From: Zeugodacus cucurbitae | Lineage: Eukaryota; Arthropoda; Insecta; Diptera; Tephritidae | Direction of reading: 5' to 3' | DNA: 64,000 nucleotides | NCBI RefSeq assembly: GCF_028554725.1 | Contig: NC_071667.1 | Span: forward strand, 81,692,001 to 81,756,000 | Shown: positions 12,516 through 25,585 of the stretch, piece by piece | Layout: each line of letters begins with the position of its first letter | How positions within the stretch are numbered: position 1 is the stretch's first letter | Position numbers and translations under genes: made by a program | The notes under the pieces: model-generated | The model's input: only the letters and a program-made list of their open reading frames with translations | The model's database searches: none | Told to the model about the DNA's origin: nothing

Positions 12516-15500
12516 GAGGGTTAGGAGAACTTTAGAACCAATTTGATCTGTTTTTAGTTCTGTACTAAACAATCGCCAAGAAAAGGAGATCATTTAATTT
12601 GATTTGAAGATTACTCGCAAATGAGCTGATGTTTGCGTTATAAAGTTCGCAGGTCCTCATATTTGGAATTTGTAGGTTAGAAAATTTCGACCTTAATTTT
12701 TAGATAATAGTTACCACACTATGCAATCCCTTTTTGTATTCGGTTTTATACCAATATCTTCAGTGATACTTAATTAATTTATTGGAAGGAAAAATATTCT
12801 TAGGAAAATAGAAATGGTGTGAAATGGAAACTGGGCGTGGTTACAGTCTGACGTCACGCATTCACGGTCAGACTAAATATCAGGAAATCAAATCAAACAT
12901 ATTCTATATACATAAAAGACTATACATACTATACTTCTCTGAATCTAAATCGAATATTAAACATACATATGTACATATATATAGATAATACCAAACTAAG
13001 TCTAATCAAACCTCCTCTCAAAGTTTTACGATTTTTGTTTTTATTGTTGCAATGGAAATTCTAATAGAAATATGACAAGCTGTTAAGAATAACTGGTTTA
13101 TTCCCCTGCCAAGATCACAAAGTGTGCGCACTGAACTGCATTTGATACTATAATACTCCGGCTATCATCAGCAAAAAAAACCAATCCGAGCAACCGGTGT
13201 CAGTTGTGTCCTTGCCATATTTTCACATTTACTGTGCTGTGTTGTGTTTTATTATTATTCCATTCTTGCCGACAGCTTTTCATTTTAATTTGTTATGATT
13301 GCACTTTATTTGCAGCTTCGCAGTTTATTTCAATAATTTTTCACAACTCAAACAGCAATAAAAGCAACAACACCCACACAAACAAACAAACACAACGGTA
13401 TTTGTTCATTTCATTTGCTCCAGCTGTGTTTCCCGTACTTGTTGTACTTTTCAATTATGACTGTTGGCATGCACAATTATTATTAAAAAGCAAATATTGC
13501 ATATCTTGCATGGCCATTTCGCTTTCATAAATTCTCGATTGAGCGAACAGTGCAAATAACGGGAAGGCAAGGCGAACACAACGGGCGACGACGGCCATTT
13601 TTATTGCCGTCTTTTGTATGGAAATACAGTTGCGTGGCATGTTCGAAATGCGAAAAATGTAGGCTCAGCACAGTAGTTAGTAACGCCAAACAACAACAAC
13701 ACACGCGAAGTAGATGAAATATGCACCTGTAGAAGTTGCAAGGACATTTTAGCGACGGTTATGTAGGGAAGCAAATGAAATGGAGTGTTGGAGAAACTCA
13801 GCGGTAGAAACAGCGAAACTTCTGAGCAGCAGCAAATGCTCTGCTGTTGTTGTTTTTGTTGTTGTTGTTATAGCAGTAAACAAGCGAATTAATGAACGTA
13901 TAGCTGGCAGCGATGTTTTCTAATCTAATTCCGCACAAAAGCACAAAGCAAAACATGCAACGACAATAATTCCACCTGTAGCAGCTTGCTGCAACAACAA
14001 CAACAACAGCAGCAGTAACAACAACGAGCAATAAAAACATTAGTCAGCCCCGTTGGTGGTAGTGGCTGTGGCAGTTGGCAGCGGCAATGTTTGTCATTTC
14101 TCATTTATTTATTACTGCTGCGATTTTAATATGATTTTGCTCCTTTGAGTCACATGAACACACACACGCACATTTGCATATGCACTTATATACATATACA
14201 CATACACCCACACTTGCCTTGTGACTTTCATGAGCAGTGCTTTCAAGCTTCCTCCTTGGTTATGCTCTGGAGCTAATTTTGTTCGCCAGCAGGGTTATCA
14301 TCTAGAAGTAAGCGGATTCCATGGAATGCTAAGCAAAATAGACGGTAATGACAGCTATTCATTTGTATAATATTTTAGTTCAAATTAGAATGTCTTCATT
14401 TGAAGAATATAGTATATATTGCAAGAAATCTGCAATTAAATCACTCATATTAGATGGTCCACTCTTTGGATGATGTCAGAGTGTAAGCTTTAAGCGCTAA
14501 TAATTTAAGTTAGTTACCATTAAAACCTTCCGAACCTTCTGAAAACCACCTCTCATCAGTTGAATATTAAGAAAATATTAGAAATCAGCACACGCCTTCA
14601 TAATTCTCCGCACTTGGCAACCCTAATTCTCGCTTAATGCAATTACAATCGTATATCCATATTAGTGGATTTTGGAAATTAAATTTTTTTAGTAATTTAA
14701 CAGTCGACCCACCCACTTGCGTATTGCCACCCCTCATTTCCCACAAAATGTATGTTCCAGAGTATTTACATATTAGCGAGGCCTTAACAGGCGCGAATAT
14801 TATTTTTTGTGATTTTTTGTTATTGTTATTTTTTCCACATGCCCGGCGGCTTTTGATTCCGACGAAAATTTATTTATAAGGTTATTTTTCTCAAATTAAC
14901 TGCGAATTGTGTTGCATAACGAGTGCAGAAAAAAGTTTGTTACTCCATTGTATTGTTGGTTTGTTGTGAATTGGCTGTGCTTGCATAATAAAGGAGTTCG
15001 TAATGAAACGACTACTGCATACAGGGTGACATGACGTGTTTATTAAATATATTTCCAAACATCTGATGACAAAATTATGCCACATTTCGAGACTCTTTAC
15101 ATGAAATAATCGAACCTTCAACTATTAGCGTGAGTCTTCGGAGATGAAAAGAGTTGAGACAAGTCGAGATATGATAAATAAATAAACCAAAAAAAAATAT
15201 TAAATTGCGCTCAAGTTAAAATAAGAAAAAATTTGGACTTTTGGAAGAACTAGCCGGGTCTCTAAAGCGTTCCATTTAAAAGAATGAAGGGATGAAAATA
15301 ACGACCACAGGTTAATCACCAGAAAGAACTAGTAACCACTAAACTTTGTACTAGAAAGGCACCTTATATTAGTTCCTGTTACTCCTGCAAGGACCGTAGG
15401 GCCGCAAAGGCACTTTAGTAGTACCAAAAAATCATAACATCAAATTATATAAATATCTCGACTTTAGGTATTACAATAGATTCATACGTTTCTTTCAAAA

Positions 15501-18489
15501 GCACCCTGTTGTACCGACCAAAAAATATGCACATATGTAGATGTGAGGAACTCCAAGCTGAATGCTGGTAAATATACAATTTAAATTAAAAGTTATGTCA
15601 ATGAATGTGTTGTTACTTTTTTATCATAACGGAACACAAAACATGTCCGTTGTTACAAAATTAGCATAAACATTGCGTTGTTTGAAAATGATTGCTTCAA
15701 TATTTCACCTTTCAACTTCTTTGAAGTTCCACATTTGCAGAAACCAACAAAGCAAATAAATAAATATGCTCTAATATACATAATTAATATAATACTTTGA
15801 GGTTACACAATTTTTTAAGTAAGCTTTTAACGATAGCCCTTCCCAACTAGAGATCTGGACATAAAATCGGTATAATACTTCTAAGTACATACATCCAGCA
15901 AACCTAATTAATTGTTTTATGATTTTAGAAATATCCTGAGAAATTTTAGTTGTCGAACAGAAAAGACATCTGTCAAAAGCATGATAAACAACATATACGC
16001 ATGATAACTGAAAAAAGTGATCTTGAACCAGATTCAGTTTCACAAAAATATCCTTACAACCTATGCAGTGGTTGGTTGGTTGAAAAGGGAGACAAGGTGC
16101 ACCGCAAGGTCTTCATTAGGCCCAAGGATACTCTGATAAGTTCTTTTTGTGCTCAAAATAAGAAGTTTTCTGGTCTATCCACTGTCAACATTACCCCATA
16201 GTAGATTTGTGGTACGACCAGTGTTGCAAATGTTACAAGACTTTAGTTGTTCCCCTACCATCCATTGTTTTAGGCAGCGCTTGTGTGACCTAAACGGTCT
16301 TGGGTAGTTTAAGGGAACTGCGTTCCCAGCTGCACCTGAGCGAGCCAACTAATCCGCTTTTTTATTTTCATAATACGATAATCTCGGCCTGAAAGATCGT
16401 TGTAGTCATTTAGTTTCAATTTGTTTTCTGTATGTACCTTTCGATTCGTAGGTGGATATATAGATTTCACCAATAGTATATCCATAATTATATCGTTGGC
16501 TCATTAAAACGTTGCATTAATATCTCCAATGGACTCAGTTTCTCAATCACAAAACCAATCTTCACAACCTATGCGATACTAAACCTATTGCATTCTCAGA
16601 CTAGCATCTATTTAATTTGTTTAGGTTTCTGTTCCATTATTTTCCATGAAGAATCAGTATGGAAACAGTTAATTACCGAAACATATATAACGCGAATATC
16701 GAATATCCTAAGATAAGACAGAAGGCATCCCCAAGTCTGCAGAAACATCGGTATGCACCACTTTAAAGACCTACCGTAAAAGCCACTTGGAAGAAATTGT
16801 TTTGCAAGGGAACCACGAGGCTTATAACTACAAATTAGACCCCACGAGATCATTTGTTATAACCGTGTTCAATACTTGATATTATTTGATGAATTTCTTA
16901 TAAGTAATAGTCAATCGAAATTGTTTTGAACTATGTTCTGATTTCGTTATGATATTTTATATTTTTTATATCGTTATGATATATTATATAAGATAATTTT
17001 GGCCCTGAAGCCGACCATACGACATATCTTATTATAGTAAGAAATTTTTAATTACGAAAAGTATACTCAAAGAGACATGATGCGACTGCTGTTTGAATGA
17101 ATTGCAATATACACAAATGTATAATATAAACACATATAATCTACTACATAATACAACCACAACAACTTCAGTTGATGATTATAACTACTCATAAGATACT
17201 TATGTACATCCAACTTTCTGGATAAATCTTGCAAAGCCTTACTGCGATTCATTGGGCACTTTACGTCTGCTTACGGAATAATGTAACCGCAGAAAGTTGA
17301 ATGCCAACTACTTTTGTGGGCTTACCGTGATTTTTATTTGCCTGAGCTTGCTCGAGTGGACTCAGCAAGTAAATCTACCAAATGATGGCAGAACATCAAG
17401 TGGCAGTCGGGCCATTCCGGACAAGCTAATGCGCATCATTCGCACAATTTCCGGTTAACTCGTTGTCACAAATAGCAACAAATCCATTGACAACTACAAC
17501 AACAATAATGCCAATACTGTAATTTAACTTTCCACTTCTGGATGTGAACAGGATGTGAAGCACTCTTACCACGGCCGCCTGTAACGTCTCTGCGGCCTTG
17601 TGTGTGCACAACTACAACTGCTTTTGCGGTTTCCATTTGATGTAACTGTAAAACCGACCGCAATAGCCACGAAGCCAACACAACTCACCTGAAAGCACTT
17701 CACCCATACCACCACCCCTGCAACAACAACAACAACAAAATATAAGTTTCACCTCCTTACTCCCGCCCACATTTGTCATTCATATGCTGATTTCGCCGCT
17801 CAAGCGGAGTGAAGTGAGCAGCATCACAATACAGCAACAACAACAACAGCAGCTACATTAATGTGCTCTGTGTGTGCCGCTGTGTTGAAGGGCCCATGAA
17901 AAGTCAATTGAAATGAGTGATTTTGGTGTTTTCGAATTGCTGTTGTTGCTGGCTGTGGCCACATTAATATTAATCCCTCATTTCATTGGTTGATGGCCGG
18001 TTTAAATTATAATAGCAAAATGTTGTTGCTGTCTACACAATGGCTATTGTCCTTCGTCCTTCATCTCTCTGAAAAGAGTTCGAAATTATATTTAACATGA
18101 CAAAGGTAAACGGGCATTGATAAGGTACAGTTGTTAAATTGAGTTTAATTGTAAGATTCGTTATGAAGGCTTTTAAATGTAACAGAACACCATTTATCTC
18201 CGACAAGTTTGTATAATTAATTTAAATGTGTAGCTTTGTATAACATTAGAGGTAGTGTTCTAAGAAAAGTGACATCTTCTAGACACAAAACCTGGGAAAG
18301 GAATTTCTAGTTAAATTTTGTTATACTATCTTCAATAACCAATCATATAGAAGCCAAGGAGAGTAAATCTTGGAGAGGGAGTTTTAAATGAATGTCTCCT
18401 CTTCGGAGATTCTGAAAATGTTTGTCTCAGAAACTTAATAGAGACGCGACTATAGCGCGCATAGAACTCATTTTTGTCGCCAATTGAAA
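12516..18489. other. Long non-coding stretch with simple repeats
   Basis: About 6 kb without a recognised gene. It holds CAA/CAG trinucleotide runs (13685-13705, 13840-13870, 13990-14025, 17717-17740, 17830-17855), an AC-rich patch at 14155-14215, and GTTGTT runs. These are common in fly introns. Small open frames (for example 15950-16201) match nothing I know. No terminal inverted repeats were noticed. Confidence 0.55.
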
Positions 18490-18720
18490 ATACCAAGCGA
18501 AAACAGGTGGCTATTTTTCCAACGGATTGGAGGACTTACTCTTCCTCTGCTTTCACAAGCGGGTACTGCATCGAACACTTTCAAAGTTGGAGCGCTTTCA
18601 TCCATTCGAAGAGCATGACCTAGCGCCCTCGTTCAATCGTCTGCGGTGTTCGCCGTTGCCAATGCTCAAAGGACTATAAATCTTCCGCAAACTTCATTAA
18701 TCCCATAAAGAAAGACTACA
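18490..18720 (-). mobile_element. LINE fragment: C-terminal tail of a reverse transcriptase ORF
   Basis: On the minus strand this encodes a degraded version of the C-terminal tail found after the reverse transcriptase domain in many dipteran non-LTR retrotransposons. LGHALRMDESAPTLKVFDAV resembles the usual LGHVxRMDxxAPxxKVFDAxP, followed by a Gly/Arg-rich stretch and a P-x-RW motif. Stops and frame shifts interrupt it upstream. It is a short dead fragment lacking the catalytic reverse transcriptase motifs. Confidence 0.6.
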
Positions 18721-21700
18721 AATCTGTGCAGATCGAATTGGGAAAAGTGCAAGACTTGAACTTTCTTATTTATAGAAAAACAGCTGCTTCGGTAGAATTG
18801 AACCCTCTGTTAGAGGGGTATGAGTTGAACAGCCAGAGAAGGGGTTGGATAGGGTCACAAACCGGTTCATTTCTATTTCTTTCAAGTTTTTCTTATACAA
18901 AAAAGCAGATATTAAAGTGAAGAATCAAAGGTTGGGTTAGGTCAGTTTTAGTCCAGAGCTGTACCAGTTAGAGTTCTGTCACATAGTCCATGAGAAGTAG
19001 TCATTCCTTAGGACGACTTACCGCGAGTTTTTAAAAGTTTATTTGGGCTCACTGCCGATACCTTTTCCAGTCTCTCATACTTTGGAGCCCCCACTGGACA
19101 CAAGGAATCCTCCGATTAACCAAAGGACCTAAAGAACCCCAACTTAACCAAAGAACCATATCTCCCTTACAAAATATACACAGTTGAAACTGAATACCAA
19201 GCTTTTCGAGACTTTTTACTTTGTGGTCTTTACTAATATTTTATACTAAGAAGCTAAGAAGAGTAAGCGCGAAGATGCTAAAAACATAGTCTAATACGGA
19301 GTTTCAAATTCAAGTTCCGACTCTACAACTAACCCATGGTGGAAGAACCCATGTTATTCCTTTATTAATCTGTCTCACACACCTATATAAGTCCAACTCT
19401 GCAATTAAAGCCAGCTATGAAAGCTTATTAGAATGTATATATTTTTAAATAAGAAATCCTATTAAATTATATAAATTACAGAGAGCAGTAAAGTAAAGTA
19501 AAACGCCTACAACATGTCACCAACCACTTTATGTAAACTTATGCCATAGCACCATAAAAATTGTACACCTACCAATGGTTGCCGGTTAAATGCAGCGCAT
19601 GAAATCGTGGATAAAAAAATGACTACAAATTCAACAAGTTGTTGGTGCTGTGCGTCGGCAATTTCCCTTGTCCCACAAGCCTGTTGCACTAAACGTTTTA
19701 CGAACGAATGGCCACAACTCCGCTGTGGCAGCGGCAACAAATGAGAATGTCATTCAAGAGGCTACAGAATGTCGCAAATGGATGCGCCTTCATCTCCACC
19801 ACGACAAACATACGCACATACAATTCGTTCGCTCGCAAATCCACAAACGATAATAACGCCAACGTTCAACGATAAATGCATCTGTGCAATTGTAAAGCTG
19901 ACACACACACACATATATATACATATATACGAGTATATATGGGCGCCCACCAATGATGGCCGCACCAATGTTGCATTGTCAAGTGACCTTCCATTCGCAT
20001 TAGCACGCCTGTGTACCCGTCGCACTGATCGCAAAGCTCTGTGTACAAATAAATTCCGTGTATCTGTGTTTGTATGTGAGTGTGTGTGTAACAATGCCCA
20101 GACACGGCGCCATAGGCAATCTGTCCATTTGGTAATGCCGTACTCAGCGGGTGTGGGCGCAAGAGGGGGTCGGTGCGGCGTACCAGCCCACATGCTAGCC
20201 ACTGAAGCCATTCCAAATAGTACATCAGCCAGTGGAGCGTGAGAGCTCCCGGCTTACCTGGCGCTTTTGGCAAATGAATGAATAGCAAAATTTGTGGGGT
20301 GGAGACTGCGGGGCTACAAGGCAAATGCATAGATGCGTATTGTAAAGTGAGTCACAAAGTGTATCGGAAAATTGTTGACATCCTAGTACCAAATATTTTG
20401 CTGGGTTACAAGAAAACCGAACCTTTTTGAAACAAAATGGCCAGAATACAATTTTCGATAAGTTTTTTGTTTTTTGTTTTTTCTTTAATTGAATATTTGG
20501 TAATCACAATTTTGTTCCATATGATGTTTTTGGCTTCATAACCTTTATGATGATACCAAAGTTGAATGAGATTCTCTGCATGTTCAGAGTTCTCCCTCTT
20601 AACCTAACATAACCTATACGGTACGAATAAGATCTCATTCATATTAAAGGATTGTCCTCATAAATTTTCTCTTTTTAAGCGATCTAAATTCTATGTTCTT
20701 AACTAATTCACTGATATTGAGATATTTTCATTGGGGCAATGTTCCAAAAATATTCGAAAGACCGTCAATCTAAGGATAGATACTCAATTGATTCCTTACG
20801 TTATCGATAAGACCGAAAGAATCGATGTTTCGATGTATATCTCCAACTTCTTTGACCATTTCCACTTAATGTTTTTGTAAAAATGGAGCCTTCTAGTTAG
20901 AGAGAGATCTGAATGACTATTCAATCATAGTCGGCATTTGGACATACTTTTTATTGTTTCTTTGAAAATATAAATCTGGACAAATCTAAAGGAGTTTGGA
21001 AGGAAAGATCCAAAGGGTAGCTGGTAAGATAAAGTTCCTTTAAAGAATTTAATATATGTATTTACGGTTCTATAAAACAGCATGAACATTCCTTGTTGAG
21101 TTCAAATCCCAAGCAAGAGTAAATCAAAATCATTTAATATCCCTGAAACATCTGAGTAAATTTTGGATTAAAAGGTTATTTCAAGAAACTTCGAAAATCT
21201 GTCTGAAAACAACTATATGAAGGGTCAAAGTAAGATCATCGAAATAAATACAAATTTTATATATCGGAAAATATAAGCTTACCCCATATGAATGAAGACT
21301 ATTCCCATATTTTGGATTGTTTAATAACTAAATTTTCTAATTTGTTATTATTATTATAAAAACCCTTTTTCGAACTTCGAAACCAAATATTTCGATTTAG
21401 GAGGCTAACTTCGAAATTCGGAGAATGCAATTTTTTACTTATGTCTTAAACTCCCAGAAAACAACAGTTGGTCCAATACCCAGAAAAAAGTCGGTTTCGC
21501 CGTATAGTGCTATCAATAAAAATTTATAAAATATTAATTCATAATTTTTGGGGATAATTTTCAGTAGTTACTGTATCCACACTCGCTGCAACATATTCAC
21601 ACATTTAGCTACAACTTACAAATCCATTGTTTATACATATGAACTGCCATGAATATGTACCGACTACACGAGAGTTCATGCTTTTGTTGTCATTGTTTTT

Positions 21701-24063
21701 GTTGTACAGGTAGTGACCTAACGGTTGCGCTGCAATTGTTACAATGCGACCAATAGCAAAAGCAACAACATATGCACACGTCGGACAAAGCGGCAACAAC
21801 AACAATAGCGCTGTGTTGCACGGCATAATCGTAAACTGCGTTTCTTTATTGCAGTTCTGGGTACAATTATCAGCGAGAGTAACAGGTGATCAATTGTAAT
21901 AAAACTCCCAGGGTGCTTTACCTATTCATTTAGTGCCTTTCAGCATACACCGTGGGCGTTGGACGCTACACAGCTGTTGAATGGTATTTAAGTTTGATGG
22001 GAATCTGGAAGACAGTGGAGTGATCAAAATTATATAGAAATACTATATGATTTATCGGTTCTAGTAATCACGGATATAGTAAGTCTCTTATTTATTGCAT
22101 ATAGAATTCCTGATTATGTATTTCCAACTGATCCTAATTTAGCCTCCAATAAATCTTAGTAGAGTACAAACCGTTTCTCCACAGCTTGAATGTTATATTC
22201 GAGTAGCTAAATCCACCTAAAAGTGTATTGAATGGTGACATCCGAGTCCATTTATCGTTCGCTTCGTTGCCTTCAAATATACTCTTGCTGCAACAATAAA
22301 TTGTTGTTGTTGATCTCCTTTTTGTAATCACTTCTTATTTACAACGATTGATGAAGCTGCCTCAATAGCGGGAATCAAGCGGAATGAATGCATAGAATTA
22401 TGTATTCAACGGTGATTCCGATTTATCGACAGAAACAAATCGTGCTTTCATCGTAAAATATGTACGAACTCAAAAGGAAATGAAATAATATTTACGCATA
22501 TGTGAGCATGAAGGAATCAGCTAGAGAAACTAAAAGTGATTAAGCATTGTTTAAAACTAAATCGTAAATTCAGATGCACTCATCTATGGCAGCATAATAC
22601 GATATATGCTCTACAAGATACCATTAACAAATATATTAGTTACTATCCAGTAGTATATTAGTTACCAATGTCATATATGTAGCTTATTAGTTGCACACAC
22701 ATCCCGTATTTTTTTCTAATTTGTCGTTTCTGACAAGTCAAAGCAAATTGATTTTGCCCTGTCAATAGCTAACTTAACACATTTGACATGTCTTCGGTTG
22801 CACAAAGGACAAGCAGGCAGCCTTTGAAGTCAACCGTAAGTACGAAGTGGTTACTTTGATGCGGTTCGAGAAAAAAAATAAAATAGATAGCCATGATATT
22901 TGCAGGTAATTACTAAAGTAGATAAGCACTAATATCTGGTTTTTAGAGAGTGAAAAAAGTTGTATCTCAAAAGCAAAAAAACACATTTCGTATACTGAAC
23001 CGACAAATCATTTGTTTCACTTATTTTCGTTAATGTGATTTAATAGAATAACCTTTTTATAAAGAAGGTATCAGTCTTTTATAAGAATGTAAATGAAATT
23101 GATAAAGAATAAAAAGGAGATTGGAACAAAATCAAAATACTAATGACTCTTAGTTAGGTTCCGAAATCGAAGTATAGCAGTTCGAAGATCGAAATTCGAT
23201 TTCTTATAAAAAATATTATTAATCGTTTTCGTATATGAAAAAAATAGTGATTAGTCCGTCCTTTCTTCTGATTCCAATGGTATATAACTAATTTCGGAGA
23301 AGCTAATAATACGATATAAAGGATCCAATGGCAGATTTTCGAAAACATAAAAAGTTGTATTTTAAGTTATGATTCCAGGATTTTCGAAATATTGGACGCC
23401 CTTTCTTCTACGTATGCGTATTCATATACCATTATTGCAGAAGGTGGAAGCCAACGATGTCGTATAAAAAAGGATATTTCAATCCCGTCAGAGAATAGGG
23501 GCTTTGAAACTTACTACAATTTATTTTCACTAAAACATTCACTATGGATTTAAGGATAAATTGAATGATATACCTCTACCAAAAAATATATAGGGAAATG
23601 TTCTGTGCAAACTCCACGAATTTTTGTCTAATCTAAAATATAAAGCGCAAAAGTGAAATATTACAGGAGCACTTCTATTAGCACACCAATTTAAGCTGCA
23701 GTGCTTATTGATTCGGCATACACATGCTCATACATACCTCGTAAATCCATCTACAGCATCTGCTGTAACAACGATGGAGGTGGTGTTTCTGGGCGTTCAA
23801 TTACATACACTAATGTGTCATGTTAAATTAACACTTTAATTTATTTCGAGTTACAACACAAAGAGCATATTTAATCGCTTTGCTTTGCTACGAACTGCCA
23901 CTGCCGTCGACAGCGCAAAATTGTGCACGATTCGGTGCAAGGCCCGGTAGGAAAAGGTTTAGTTGAGGAATTTCTAGGAATTGATAGGAAGTAAAAGTAA
24001 GAGATATTAGTCAAGTATGTCATCAGTACAACAGAGACCTGCAAGTAAGTAGTAGACTTAATA
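18721..24063. other. Long non-coding stretch
   Basis: The first few hundred bases (about 18935-19130) resemble the 3' untranslated ends of dipteran LINEs (GGTTGGGTTAGGTCAG, equivalent to CCTAACC on the other strand). They may belong to the fragment just upstream. At 19760-20330 base composition is more balanced and open frames of about 150 codons overlap on both strands, but none looks like a real protein. A CAG/GTAAGC splice-donor-like sequence sits on the minus strand near 20255-20265. The rest is AT-rich with no recognised features. Confidence 0.5.
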
Positions 24064-25007
24064 ACGGGTGATTTTTTTGAGGTTAGGATTTTCATGCATT
24101 AGTATTTGACAGATCACGTGGGATTTCAGACATGGTGTCAAAGAGAAAGATGCTCAGTATGCTTTGACATTTCATCATGAATAGACTTACTAACGAGCAA
24201 CGCTTGCAAATCATTGAATTTTATTACCAAAATCAGTGTTCGGTTCGAAATGTGAAATCCGCTTTTTTATCGACAAATTTTGTTCAGCGATGAGGCTCAT
24301 TTCTGGTTGAATGGCTACGTAAATAAGCAAAATTGCCGCATTTGGGGTGAAGAGCAACCAGAAGCCGTTCAAGAACTGCCCATGCATCCCGAAAAATGCA
24401 CTGTTTGGTGTGGTTTGTACGCTGGTGGAATCATTGGACCGTATTTTTTCAAAGATGCTGTTGGACGCAACGTTACGGTGAATGGCGATCGCTATCGTTC
24501 GATGCTAACAAACTTTTTGTTGCCAAAAATGGAAGAACTGAACTTGGTTGACATGTGGTTTCAACAAGATGGCGCTACATGCCACACAGCTCGCGATTCT
24601 ATGGCCATTTTGAGGGAAAACTTCGGAGAACAATTCATCTCAAGAAATGGACCCGTAAGTTGGCCACCAAGATCATGCGATTTAACGCCTTTAGACTATT
24701 TTTTGTGGGGCTACGTCAAGTCTAAAGTCTACAGAAATAAGCCAGCAACTATTCCAGCTTTGGAAGACAACATTTCCGAAGAAATTCGGGCTATTCCGGC
24801 CGAAATGCTCGAAAAAGTTGCCCAAAATTGGACTTTCCGAATGGACCACCTAAGACGCAGCCGCGGTCAACATTTAAATGAAATTATCTTCAAAAAGTAA
24901 ATGTCATGAACCAATCTAACGTTTCAAATAAAGAACCGATGAGATTTTGCAAATTTTATGCGTTTTTTTTTTTTAAAAAGTTATCGAGCTCTTAAAAAAT
25001 CACCCTT
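24064..25007 (+). mobile_element. DD41D mariner-like element (rosa group), internally deleted
   Basis: Short terminal inverted repeats read GGGTGATTTTTT inward from each end (24066 onward; complement ending at 25006). TA dinucleotides at 24062-24063 and 25008-25009 form the expected target duplication. The element is 944 bp, while relatives are about 1.3 kb. The transposase start codon and first ~31 codons are present from 24177 (MNRLTNEQRLQIIEFYYQ). An internal deletion near 24270 then joins them, out of frame, to the catalytic half. About 120 residues of the DNA-binding/linker region are therefore missing and the copy cannot make transposase. Confidence 0.9.
24280..24900 (+). pseudogene. 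Transposase catalytic domain, DD41D mariner-like (N-terminus deleted)
   Basis: This open frame of 206 codons encodes the DDE/D catalytic region of a Tc1/mariner-superfamily transposase, the nuclease that cuts and rejoins transposon ends. The three catalytic aspartates are intact: FSDEAHFW (residue 4), FQQDGATCHTA (residue 97) and DLTPLDYFLWG (residue 139). With 41 residues between the second and third, this is a DD41D enzyme, the signature of the rosa group. The family C-terminus (MDHLRRSRGQHLNEIIFKK) is complete. The frame has no ATG at its 5' end (first codon TTG) because the deletion removed the upstream part and changed frame. The N-terminal remnant runs from ATG at 24177 to a stop at 24291. 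Good preservation suggests recent activity of the family. Confidence 0.9.
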
Positions 25008-25009
25008 TA

Positions 25010-25585
25010 GTAGAATTATTAAAATTTACTAAAACAAATATTTTTTATAATTTCTTTTTAACAAATTAATTTAATTTACATTAAAAGTAGTTTTTCCTAT
25101 AAGGTTTATATTTATATACATTTGGTTGTATCCTCTCACGGTATATATTTTCACATTACCGTTTTTTGCTCTGCCATACACTAATTTTTTATTCATATAC
25201 TCAAATACATACATATTCTATATATTTATGTAAATGCATATATTTTTGCGAGAAATTAAAAATTCAAACGGAATTTTCAAGCACGGTTTAACATTTTATA
25301 TTTTGTGTGTGTATGTGTTTAATACTATGAACACCACTTTTGTTGCATTACCACTTTATCTCTTATTTGCTGGATATTAGGTATCAAGCCCGAATGAAAA
25401 TTTTCTACAAGTATTATATTTAAATAAATATTATTTAATTAAATTATAGTTAAGTTCAAACAAATAGTAGTTCTGCAGATAGTCTCCCTCAGTAGGTAAT
25501 TATAATCCTTCGCTAATGTTTCTGCCTTGCTTTTTGCCATATAAATATGTAACACCTCGAAGATGGCTTAAATCTATTTAAAAAG
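25010..25585. other. AT-rich non-coding stretch
   Basis: Sequence between two transposable elements. It is AT-rich, with ATACATAC patches near 25200-25240, and nothing recognisable. Confidence 0.6.

Noticed and set aside
19762..20330. Overlapping open frames of 149-157 codons on both strands
   Set aside because: They overlap in opposite directions, contain low-complexity translations of CA/TA repeats and match no known protein. Reduced stop frequency follows from the higher G+C content.
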